Assembly: GCA_021799915.1 (NCBI GenBank)
Contig: JAJYZN010000014.1
Span: 1 to 24,576 of the forward strand
Length of the DNA stretch: 24,576 nucleotides
Source of the DNA: Actinomycetes bacterium
GTDB lineage: Bacteria; Actinomycetota; Acidimicrobiia; Acidimicrobiales; RAAP-2
Direction: 5' to 3'
In this document: positions 7,588 to 13,732 of the stretch, piece by piece
Position numbering within the stretch: the first letter of the stretch is position 1
Layout of the letters: every line of letters begins with the position of its first letter
The notes under the pieces: model-generated
Told to the model about the DNA's origin: nothing
The model's database searches: none
What the model saw: the letters and a program-made list of their open reading frames with translations, nothing else
Translations under genes and position numbers: made by a program

Positions 7588-8913
7588 CTACGAGTCTTGG
7601 GGGAGGTCGATCCGTTCGAGCCACAGACCTGGTGCGTCCAGCTCCGCTGGGGTCGGAAGGTTGGTCTGGCCCGCCCAGAGCCGCGCCAACCCCGCGTCTC
7701 CTGCCCGTTCGACGACTCCCCGGACGAACGCAGCACCCCGGTCGACTTGTTCCCGCCCCAGGTCAAGGCCGAAGAGCGCCCCCGCCGTGCGGATGCTTGT
7801 GGCGTCGGTCGTCCGGAATCGGTACCAAGCCTCTGACAGCATGGACGCAGATCCGGTCATCGATCCAGCGACAAGTCCGGTCACGTGGTCGACATAGGCG
7901 CTGATTGCTGAAGTCACGGCAATCAGCTCAGCGGACTTTCGCTGTTGATCGGGGGATACCAGGTCGGTAACGAGGGACTCTGGATCCGAGAGCAGGGATT
8001 GCAGCGAACTGAGATCAGCGGTCTCGCTGGTCAGGCGCTCGAGGAGGCTTTTCTGCGCCTGGGTGGATTCGCTGGCTAGGTCTTGGAAGTACTGGTCGAT
8101 GGTCTTCGCGATGTGCGGGATTGACAGGACAGCATGGGAAGCGAGCTCGTGAGAGCAAACCCAGAGTTGAGCCTGGTCGACCGGAACGCTCCAGTCGTCG
8201 GCGTAACGGCGTACGTTCTGCGGTATCACGAGAATGTCGCCTTTCCCCGAAACGGGAATAGGCAACACGTACTGTCCGAGCGCTTGGTGCGCCAGGTGTC
8301 CGATGGCCGACCCGAACTGCATGCCCATGATGACCGGTCCCATGGTCGTGGCAAACATCGTGAACAGTTGTTCGAGGTTCTGAGTGTCGTCCGAGTCGCT
8401 CAGCTCGTGGGACCCTTCGAGGAACGCCAGGGTGTCATCGATCCCGCCGATCCCGCCGATCCCGCCGATCCCGCCGATCCCGCCGATCCCGCTGGTCCCG
8501 CTGGTCCCGCCGATCCCGCCTATCCCGTCGATCCCACCCGTCTCCACCTCGCCCGTCCCCGCGGGAGCTGGGGGATTTGCGAACTTCCCGAGAAACGGGG
8601 CCCAGGCGTCGAGCATGTGGAGTGCCCAGGACCCGCGGCTGGTCGGGACCAAGGTTGCCGACTGCCCGCTCGAGCCGATCGGCAGCCCGGTGATCTCGGT
8701 GACGTGAAGCTCGGCAGCTCGGACGACGGCTTCAAGCGAGATGCGCTCGATCGGGTCGACGTTGACCTCGGGCTCTCCATCGGTGGCGACGCTCTGAGCG
8801 AGAGCCCTTGCTGCGTCCAGCCATGGGGTCCCACCTCCCTGGGAACCCCCGATCATCTTCAGCAAGTCGCCCAACAGCCCTTGGAGCGGGTTCCCCGGTT
8901 CGTTCACAGGCAC
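7588..8913 (-). CDS. DUF2342-like protein (annotated family: zinc-dependent metalloprotease / F420-associated hydrolase)
   Basis: A 441-residue protein. It resembles the actinobacterial DUF2342 group in the MGPVIMGMQFGSAIGHLAHQALGQYVLPIP block (190-220), the VIPQNV and DQAQLWVCSHE stretch (229-256), and the C-terminal EAWYRFR...FGLDLGREQVDRGAAFV region. Many members have an HExxH-like zinc site; here the equivalent reads HELASH at 255-260, so the second His is displaced by one residue. A later position where I recall an EG-type motif reads SAISAY. Catalysis is therefore doubtful. Residues 127-158 are a Gly/Ile repeat encoded by a 9-bp tandem. GTG 8913 was chosen because TAGCAT lies 6 nt upstream. 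The gene follows the pseudoprotease gene by 9 nt. Confidence 0.75.
   Translation of the reverse strand: MPVNEPGNPLQGLLGDLLKMIGGSQGGGTPWLDAARALAQSVATDGEPEVNVDPIERISLEAVVRAAELHVTEITGLPIGSSGQSATLVPTSRGSWALHMLDAWAPFLGKFANPPAPAGTGEVETGGIDGIGGIGGTSGTSGIGGIGGIGGIGGIGGIDDTLAFLEGSHELSDSDDTQNLEQLFTMFATTMGPVIMGMQFGSAIGHLAHQALGQYVLPIPVSGKGDILVIPQNVRRYADDWSVPVDQAQLWVCSHELASHAVLSIPHIAKTIDQYFQDLASESTQAQKSLLERLTSETADLSSLQSLLSDPESLVTDLVSPDQQRKSAELIAVTSAISAYVDHVTGLVAGSMTGSASMLSEAWYRFRTTDATSIRTAGALFGLDLGREQVDRGAAFVRGVVERAGDAGLARLWAGQTNLPTPAELDAPGLWLERIDLPQDS
8440..8538 (-). repeat. 9-bp tandem repeat, 11 units, inside the DUF2342-like gene
   Basis: On the plus strand the unit GATCCCGCC is perfect at five consecutive positions (8440-8484). 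Six further units carry one to three changes, ending at 8538. On the coding strand it yields a (GGI)n-type run with a few Thr/Ser variants. The opposite strand stays open through it as PIP or DPA runs, which are artefacts of the repeat. Confidence 0.9.
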
Positions 8914-8919
8914 CCTCTC

Positions 8920-8925
8920 ATGCTA
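8920..8925 (-). promoter_or_regulatory. -10 TAGCAT overlapping the upstream stop codon
   Basis: On the minus strand TAGCAT ends 6 nt before GTG 8913. Its first three bases are the TAG stop of the pseudoprotease gene. This would give the DUF2342-like gene its own leaderless transcript in addition to read-through. Confidence 0.45.
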
Positions 8926-10254
8926 GGGGGAGGAGCTCAAGGTCACCGCAACCTCCCGACCTTTCCCATCGCGGATGATCTCAAGGTTGACAGTCTGTCC
9001 TGGCCCCAGGATGTAGAGGCGGGAGTACAGCTCGGCCATGGACCGCACCGGCGAGCCGTCAATCTGCACGATGACGTCACCGGGTCTGAGCACGTGCGCC
9101 GATGCCCCGCCGCGCTTGACCTTGACCACGAGCGCGCCCCGAATGCCCTGGGAGGCGGTGTCACGACCGACCACGTCAAGCCATCCATGCCGGATCCGCC
9201 CCCAGTCGGCGAGATCGCGGGCGACACCGAGAACAAGGCTCGCCGGCAAGAAGACTGCGCTCCTGGTCGATCCCGAGGAGTCTCCGGAGGTGTCCAAGAT
9301 GCCCATGACCTTCCCGCTGCCCGCCAGGAGCAGCTCGCCGGCCACGTGCGGCATCGCCGGGAGCACCGCGTCGATTCCTGCCATCCCCGCTGCGTTGCCT
9401 CCGGCGACTGCTGACCCGATGGACTGGACCGTCCCGTTCGACCACATCGTGACCACCTTGCGAAGGTCGTTCGGAGGAGAGGTCATCGCCATGGCGGTGA
9501 CATGCGACCCGCTCGAGATGGAATTGTCGTTCCCAAAGCTCGCCGAACGCAGGTCGGTGGGTACCCGGAGGAGGGCGACGTCTGATCGTCGGTCCGTTGC
9601 CACGACTTGCGCGTGCACGTGCACGCCATCCGCCGTGACCGCTTCAACTGTTCCTGCCCCTGTCACTTCGTCGAAGGTCGTGACAACCATCCCTTCGGGT
9701 CCGATCGCGACGCCGGATCCCGCGGCCACGCCAGAGCCCTTGGTCGCGAGCAGTGACACCATGGACTCTTGGAGCTTTCGCGCGGGCATGGGCACCGTGC
9801 TGCAGCAGCCGGTGGTCTCGGCGAGGGTCGCCACGGTCCCATCGCCCACCGACGTTGTCGCCGATCCGCCGACCGGCTCGGTACCGGTGCTGACGAGCAA
9901 GAGGAGCCCGATCATGATCGCCACCGCCGCGCCGCTCCCCACGAGGACGGAGGCGGCTCGCCGATGCCGGTGGAGGATCCCGCCGGCCGTCTCAGGCCGT
10001 GCCCCGGCGGCCGAGGCCACCGGATGCCGAAAGACTGTTCGACTGGGGTCCGGAGGGATTTGGGACCCGGGGTCGGGACCTGCCCGGAAGATCTCGGAAG
10101 GATGGCGCCAAGGCCGATCCTCAGGCGGAAGCCACCCTTGCCGCCGCAGCGGTGGTGGCTCGCCCTCAGCGGGATCCTCGAATACCCAGTCCCCCCCCTC
10201 GTTCTCCGGTTGCTCCGGCTCACCCTCGAAGGGACCAGGTCCAGGTGGGCTCAC
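8923..10254 (-). CDS. HtrA-like membrane pseudoprotease with C-terminal PDZ domain
   Basis: A 443-residue protein: an acidic, Pro-rich cytoplasmic region (1-98) with the motif LPPEDRPWRHPSE (42-54), one membrane helix (about 99-123), a trypsin-like domain (about 160-345) and a PDZ domain (about 357-441, RGALVVKVKRGGASAHVLRPGDVIVQIDG). The protease fold is recognisable (GSGVAIGPEGMVV; SDVALLRV with D225), but the catalytic His is replaced by Asp195 (TTFDEVTGA instead of TNNHVVxGA) and the GNSGGP serine loop is absent (MPHVAGELLLAG). It is probably proteolytically dead, acting as a PDZ scaffold, sensor or decoy in the envelope. GTG 10254 has TATCCT 8 nt upstream, consistent with a leaderless start. 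It is divergent from mreB and followed after 9 nt by the DUF2342-like gene. Confidence 0.85.
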   Translation of the reverse strand: MSPPGPGPFEGEPEQPENEGGDWVFEDPAEGEPPPLRRQGWLPPEDRPWRHPSEIFRAGPDPGSQIPPDPSRTVFRHPVASAAGARPETAGGILHRHRRAASVLVGSGAAVAIMIGLLLLVSTGTEPVGGSATTSVGDGTVATLAETTGCCSTVPMPARKLQESMVSLLATKGSGVAAGSGVAIGPEGMVVTTFDEVTGAGTVEAVTADGVHVHAQVVATDRRSDVALLRVPTDLRSASFGNDNSISSGSHVTAMAMTSPPNDLRKVVTMWSNGTVQSIGSAVAGGNAAGMAGIDAVLPAMPHVAGELLLAGSGKVMGILDTSGDSSGSTRSAVFLPASLVLGVARDLADWGRIRHGWLDVVGRDTASQGIRGALVVKVKRGGASAHVLRPGDVIVQIDGSPVRSMAELYSRLYILGPGQTVNLEIIRDGKGREVAVTLSSSP

Positions 10255-10262
10255 GCTCCGCG

Positions 10263-10268
10263 AGGATA
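10263..10268 (-). promoter_or_regulatory. -10 TATCCT of the pseudoprotease gene
   Basis: On the minus strand TATCCT fits TANNNT and ends 8 nt before GTG 10254. It shares a 65-bp divergent region with the mreB promoter. Confidence 0.4.
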
Positions 10269-10306
10269 CCGAGGGGATCGGGGAAAGTGTCGTCGCCCGC
10301 TGCCCG

Positions 10307-10312
10307 TACGAT
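10307..10312 (+). promoter_or_regulatory. -10 TACGAT of mreB
   Basis: TACGAT fits TANNNT and ends 7 nt before ATG 10320, implying a leaderless mRNA. It also argues against the in-frame ATG at 10311, which would lie inside the -10. Confidence 0.5.
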
Positions 10313-10319
10313 GTTGCGG

Positions 10320-11324
10320 ATGTCCCGGGATCTCGCCATCGACTTGGGCACGGCCAACACCCTCGTGTACATGCAGGGTCGGGGCATCGTGCTCAACGAA
10401 CCGACGGTGGTTGCGCTCGACACCAGGTCTCGCGACGTCTTGGCCATTGGAGCGGAAGCCTGGCAGATGATCGGACGAACCCCGGGGTACATCGTCGCGG
10501 TCCGGCCGATGCGCCAGGGGGCGATCACCGACTTCGAGATCACCGAGCGAATGCTCCAAGTGCTGCTTCGACGGGTTGGTGTCGGTCGAATGAACCGCCC
10601 CAAAGTCCTGATCTGCGTACCGTCCGCGATCACCGCCGTCGAGCGACGCGCCGTGAAAGAGGCCGCAAGGCGAGCCGGTGCGTCGGCGTGCTACCTCATC
10701 GAGCAGCCCATGGCGGCTGCGATCGGAGCCGGGCTGCCCATCCACGAGCCGTTGGGCTCGATGGTCGTTGACGTCGGGGGAGGTACGTCGGAGACGGCCG
10801 TCATCTCACTCGGAGGAGTGGTGTCGATGCGGGCCATCAGGTGCGGGGGGTTCGACCTGGATAGCTCGATCCAGGGCTATGTGCGCAGCCGCTACGGCGT
10901 GGCAATCGGCGAACGTACCGCCGAGGCAGTGAAGATGACCATCGGCTCTGCCCATTCGTACGAAGGCGAGCAGGAGGCAGAGATCCGAGGGCGCGAGGTC
11001 GTGACCGGCATCCCCAAGACGATCCGTCTGTCTCCCGGCGAGATCCGCTCGGCGATCGAGGAGCACGTCGGTCAGATCGTTCAAGCGGCGGCGACCTGTC
11101 TGGGGGAATCGCCGCCCGAGCTGGCCCAAGACATCATCTTCGAGGGGATTCATCTGCTTGGTGGCGGTGCGCTCTTGCGCGGGATGAGCCAGCGCCTGGC
11201 CGATGCGACTGCAGTGGCCGTGCACCTGGTGGACATGCCGCTCGAGTGTGTCGTGCTCGGTGCGGGGAAGTGCATCGAGTCTTTCGACCGGTTGCGTCCG
11301 ATCTTTGCTGCCGCCGAGAGGTGA
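10320..11324 (+). CDS. mreB: MreB-like actin-family cell-shape protein
   Basis: A 334-residue actin-like ATPase. Phosphate-1 loop DLGTANT (8-14), phosphate-2 loop DVGGGTSE (151-158), the conserved IEQPMAAAIGAGLPI helix (127-141) and the C-terminal adenosine loop LLGGGALLRGM all match MreB/Mbl. Length is typical of the family. MreB forms membrane-associated filaments that guide wall synthesis. The usual partners mreC and mreD are not adjacent; the gene stands alone, divergent from the pseudoprotease. ATG 10320 was chosen over the longer open frame (which reaches back into the opposite-strand gene) because of the -10 at 10307 and because MSRDLAIDLGTANT matches the family N-terminus. It lacks the amphipathic N-terminal extension some MreBs have. 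Confidence 0.92.
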   Translation: MSRDLAIDLGTANTLVYMQGRGIVLNEPTVVALDTRSRDVLAIGAEAWQMIGRTPGYIVAVRPMRQGAITDFEITERMLQVLLRRVGVGRMNRPKVLICVPSAITAVERRAVKEAARRAGASACYLIEQPMAAAIGAGLPIHEPLGSMVVDVGGGTSETAVISLGGVVSMRAIRCGGFDLDSSIQGYVRSRYGVAIGERTAEAVKMTIGSAHSYEGEQEAEIRGREVVTGIPKTIRLSPGEIRSAIEEHVGQIVQAAATCLGESPPELAQDIIFEGIHLLGGGALLRGMSQRLADATAVAVHLVDMPLECVVLGAGKCIESFDRLRPIFAAAER

Positions 11325-11336
11325 ACCGCGCGCTAC

Positions 11337-11636
11337 GTGCGCACGACGGTCCAGCCGGTGGATTGTCGTCCCGAACGGCCCTGCGGACCGTGTCCGCACC
11401 CGACGCTGATGTGGCTGCGATGCGCTGGCGATCCGCCTTCGGCCTGTCTGCGATGTGGCGGGCCGGCGCGGGTATCGAGCTTCAACCGGGCGGCAGGTCG
11501 AGCAAGATCTCGGCAATCTCGCGGACCTGCCAATCACGGTCGCGGGTACAACGGCGAAGTGCTTCGTCCACTCGGGGTCCGTCGAAGGCTGCGAGGGCGA
11601 CTGCCCCACGGCGCCGGATCGACGGTTTGTCGTTGA
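11337..11636 (+). CDS. Possible small Cys-rich (zinc-ribbon-like) protein
   Basis: An open frame of 99 codons starting with GTG 12 nt after the mreB stop. Its first 45 residues contain two CxxC knuckles, CGPC (16-19) and CLRC (37-40), separated by 17 residues, with extra C10, H21 and C29; that is a zinc-ribbon-like arrangement. The remaining half is Arg-rich and runs antisense into the 3' end of the HEAT-repeat gene (from 11482). No ribosome site or -10 is evident. It could be a real protein with a spurious tail, or chance. Low confidence. Confidence 0.22.
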   Translation: MRTTVQPVDCRPERPCGPCPHPTLMWLRCAGDPPSACLRCGGPARVSSFNRAAGRARSRQSRGPANHGRGYNGEVLRPLGVRRRLRGRLPHGAGSTVCR

Positions 11637-12228
11637 GCGACTCGAGGATCGCTTGAAGTCCGTCGGCAGAGCCGATCGCTCCGAGTGCGGCCACCGCCGT
11701 CTCCCGGCAGCGGGCATCGGGATGTGTGCGGGCGACCGAGGCGAGGCCAGCGGTGGCTCGCTCGCTCCGCCGTTCTCCGAGCGACCACGCCGCCGACTCG
11801 ACCACGAGCGGGTCCGGATCGTCGAGAGCATCGACGAGCGAGCGAACGAGCTCGGAGCGAGAACCCCGTCCGCCCACACGGACGGCTTCGTTGGCCGCAC
11901 GGCGCCGGACGGCCGGCGCGGTGTCGTGCAGTCCCGCGATCACGTCGGTGACCGAGAGTGCCCCCATGGAAGCGAGCGCCCCCACGGCCGCCGAACGGAC
12001 TCGAGGATCCGCATCGGTCAGGCCACGACGGGCTTCCCTTTCATCGGCGCGGTGGCCTGCGGTGATCGCCCGTACCCGTCTGGTCGTTGTCTCGTTCACC
12101 GGCGTCACCCGACCGTCTGCCACCAGGACCTCCGGCACCTCCTGGAAGCTGTGCTCATGGGAGCATCGTAGGCATCGACCTCGTGTCCTTGGTCCGTCCG
12201 CCGTGAGGTGCACGAATGTCCAAGTCAA
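11482..12228 (-). CDS. HEAT-repeat (PBS-lyase type) protein
   Basis: A 248-residue protein. After an N-terminal part with a CLRC pair (19-22, possibly metal-binding) come about six 31-residue helical repeats starting near residues 66, 97, 129, 160, 190 and 220, each with the DxxPxVRxxAxxALG pattern typical of HEAT/PBS-lyase repeats. Such solenoids bind partner proteins; nothing here reveals the partner. No signal peptide or membrane helix is seen. The start is uncertain: TTG 12228 keeps a plausible first strand (WTFVHLTADG), and GTG 12213 is an alternative. Neither has a Shine-Dalgarno or clear -10. An in-frame stop lies just upstream, so the protein cannot be much longer. The gene is divergent from the YlbL-like gene with starts only 3 nt apart. 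Confidence 0.8.
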   Translation of the reverse strand: MTWTFVHLTADGPRTRGRCLRCSHEHSFQEVPEVLVADGRVTPVNETTTRRVRAITAGHRADEREARRGLTDADPRVRSAAVGALASMGALSVTDVIAGLHDTAPAVRRRAANEAVRVGGRGSRSELVRSLVDALDDPDPLVVESAAWSLGERRSERATAGLASVARTHPDARCRETAVAALGAIGSADGLQAILESLNDKPSIRRRGAVALAAFDGPRVDEALRRCTRDRDWQVREIAEILLDLPPG

Positions 12229-12231
12229 TCC

Positions 12232-13389
12232 ATGGCAGGATCAGATCCCACGACCATGACCAGCAGCGAGCCCATTCTCCCGAGCGTTCCTCGTACCCCT
12301 CGACGATGGCCGGCCGTCCTCACCGGCGTGGTCGCGCTGCTGGTCGTCGCAGTGGTGGTGTCGAGCCGGATCGAGATCAACTACTACGTGCTCACCCCCG
12401 GCGTCGCGCAACCCGTCGCCCCGCTCGTGCATGTGCCGTCGAGCCTCGACCACGAGCTACATGGCCAAGTGCTGTTGACCGACGTGTACGTACAGCAGGT
12501 GTCCCTTCTCGACTACCTTCCCGACGAATTGAACAGTGACGCCCAGGTCCTCAGTGCGCAGACACTGCTCGGTCCCTACACGCCCCCATCCCAGCTCACC
12601 GAACAGGGCTACATCGAGATGCAACAGTCCCAGGCCGCGGCAAGAGCTGCTGCGCTCACCCGCCTTGGTTATGCAGTACCTCACACCAATGCGGGCGCGA
12701 TGCTCTTCGCAGTCGCGGCCGGATCCCCGGCTTCCAACGTCTTGAAAGTTGGCCAGGTCATCACGGCCGTGAACGGATCGCCCACGCCGACGGCGTGTGC
12801 GCTTGTCACGGCGCTGTACCCTGACTCTCCCGGCACCGTGGTGCATCTGTCGGTCGAGCAGAGCGTGGTGTCCGCCGAAGCGCAGCTCCAGGCAGGACCT
12901 ACCGTCGTGAAGTCCGTTCGCCTTGGCCGCCGTCCGGCTTCGGATTCCACCACCTCGAGCCCGTGCACCGGGTCGCGCAGACCGTCACGGTCGTACCTCG
13001 GGGTTGTGATCACCACACAAGTGGACTACCACTACCCGGTCCCGGTGTCGATCAGCACCTCGGACATCGGAGGACCGTCTGCGGGTCTGGCCATGACCCT
13101 CGGGATCATCGACAAGCTCGGAGGGGGTGACATCACCGGCGGGCATCGGGTTGCGGCCACGGGTACCATCGATCCGGCCGGTCAGGTAGGAGACGTCGGA
13201 GGGGTCGCCGAGAAGACGGTCGCAGTCGAACGTGCTGGGGCGACCGTGTTCTTTGTCCCCCCTCAAGAGTACAGAGCCGCGATGTCCAAGGACGTGCCGT
13301 CCCTACACGTCTATGCCGTGACGACGTTGAGCCAGGCGCTGTCGATACTCAAGCGTCTCGGAGGCCGGATACCGCCATTGGCGCACTGA
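12232..13389 (+). CDS. YlbL-like PDZ/Lon-type (S16) membrane protease
   Basis: A 385-residue protein: a short cytoplasmic tail, one membrane helix (about 28-44), a PDZ domain (about 152-210, GAMLFAVAAGSPASNVLKVGQVITAVNG) and a C-terminal Lon-type catalytic domain (about 255-380). The Ser-Lys dyad is visible as S283 in GGPSAGLAMTL and K328 in GGVAEKTVAV. There is no ATPase domain, as expected for this ATP-independent group. The active site should face outside the membrane. In other bacteria YlbL-type proteases degrade a cell-division inhibitor or act in envelope quality control; the substrate here is unknown. ATG 12232 was chosen over GTG 12208; ATG 12256 is also possible. None has a clear ribosome site. 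Confidence 0.88.
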   Translation: MAGSDPTTMTSSEPILPSVPRTPRRWPAVLTGVVALLVVAVVVSSRIEINYYVLTPGVAQPVAPLVHVPSSLDHELHGQVLLTDVYVQQVSLLDYLPDELNSDAQVLSAQTLLGPYTPPSQLTEQGYIEMQQSQAAARAAALTRLGYAVPHTNAGAMLFAVAAGSPASNVLKVGQVITAVNGSPTPTACALVTALYPDSPGTVVHLSVEQSVVSAEAQLQAGPTVVKSVRLGRRPASDSTTSSPCTGSRRPSRSYLGVVITTQVDYHYPVPVSISTSDIGGPSAGLAMTLGIIDKLGGGDITGGHRVAATGTIDPAGQVGDVGGVAEKTVAVERAGATVFFVPPQEYRAAMSKDVPSLHVYAVTTLSQALSILKRLGGRIPPLAH

Positions 13390-13519
13390 GCTGCTGACTG
13401 CAGACACCGCTGGTCCCCGCAGCCCGGTGAGGTGATCTCGGGTGGTTGCTCGGTCTCGCTGGGCGGTCGGGGGTGTGATGGTGCGGCAAGTTCCGGTGAC
13501 CAGGCCGTAGTCTGTGGAC
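13390..13519. other. Intergenic stretch after the YlbL-like gene
   Basis: GC-rich DNA with no gene recognised. It ends in TAGTCT (13508-13513), a -10-like hexamer 6 nt before GTG 13520. Several G-runs occur, but no convincing terminator hairpin with a T-tract. Confidence 0.5.
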
Positions 13520-13732
13520 GTGCGGCGTCGGGGCGAGCGAGCGGGCTTGGGCATGGAACGTGGGATCGGACCGTCGGCAATCGTCACGCGTGACGCTGGA
13601 CACGTTCGTGCAGAGGGGCTGCTGACGCGTGCATCCGTGTCGTGGTCATCACGAACCTCCCACGTACGATTTGAAAGGGGGATGGGGCACGTGGCCGGCA
13701 AGAGCACCGTGACCCGAACGACCGATGGCTGA
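13520..13732 (+). CDS. Possible small leader ORF overlapping the DivIVA start
   Basis: A 70-codon open frame. GTG 13520 is preceded by TAGTCT with a 6-nt gap, the same arrangement as other apparent leaderless starts in this window. The frame ends by overlapping the DivIVA gene by 8 nt (ATGGCTGA), and the DivIVA start has no Shine-Dalgarno, so coupled translation is plausible. A shorter in-frame version from ATG 13682 would follow a second -10-like TACGAT (13665-13670). The peptide is Arg-rich, has no recognisable domain and may simply be a translated leader. Coding status is uncertain. Confidence 0.3.
   Translation: MRRRGERAGLGMERGIGPSAIVTRDAGHVRAEGLLTRASVSWSSRTSHVRFERGMGHVAGKSTVTRTTDG
13665..13670 (+). 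promoter_or_regulatory. Putative -10 TACGAT upstream of the DivIVA gene
   Basis: TACGAT is identical to the mreB -10 hexamer and lies 54 nt before the DivIVA ATG. The transcript would start near 13677 and include the short frame from ATG 13682. Confidence 0.35.

Noticed and set aside
8134..9414. Long plus-strand open frame with DPA repeats
   Set aside because: It is antisense to two well-supported minus-strand genes; the repeat peptide comes from the 9-bp tandem read on the other strand.
10311..10319. Upstream ATG as mreB start
   Set aside because: It lies within the -10 hexamer; the ATG at 10320 matches the family N-terminus.
9038..10771. 577-codon plus-strand frame
   Set aside because: It runs antisense to the pseudoprotease and in the wrong frame of mreB; no domain, Ser/Thr/Arg-rich composition typical of GC-rich shadow frames.
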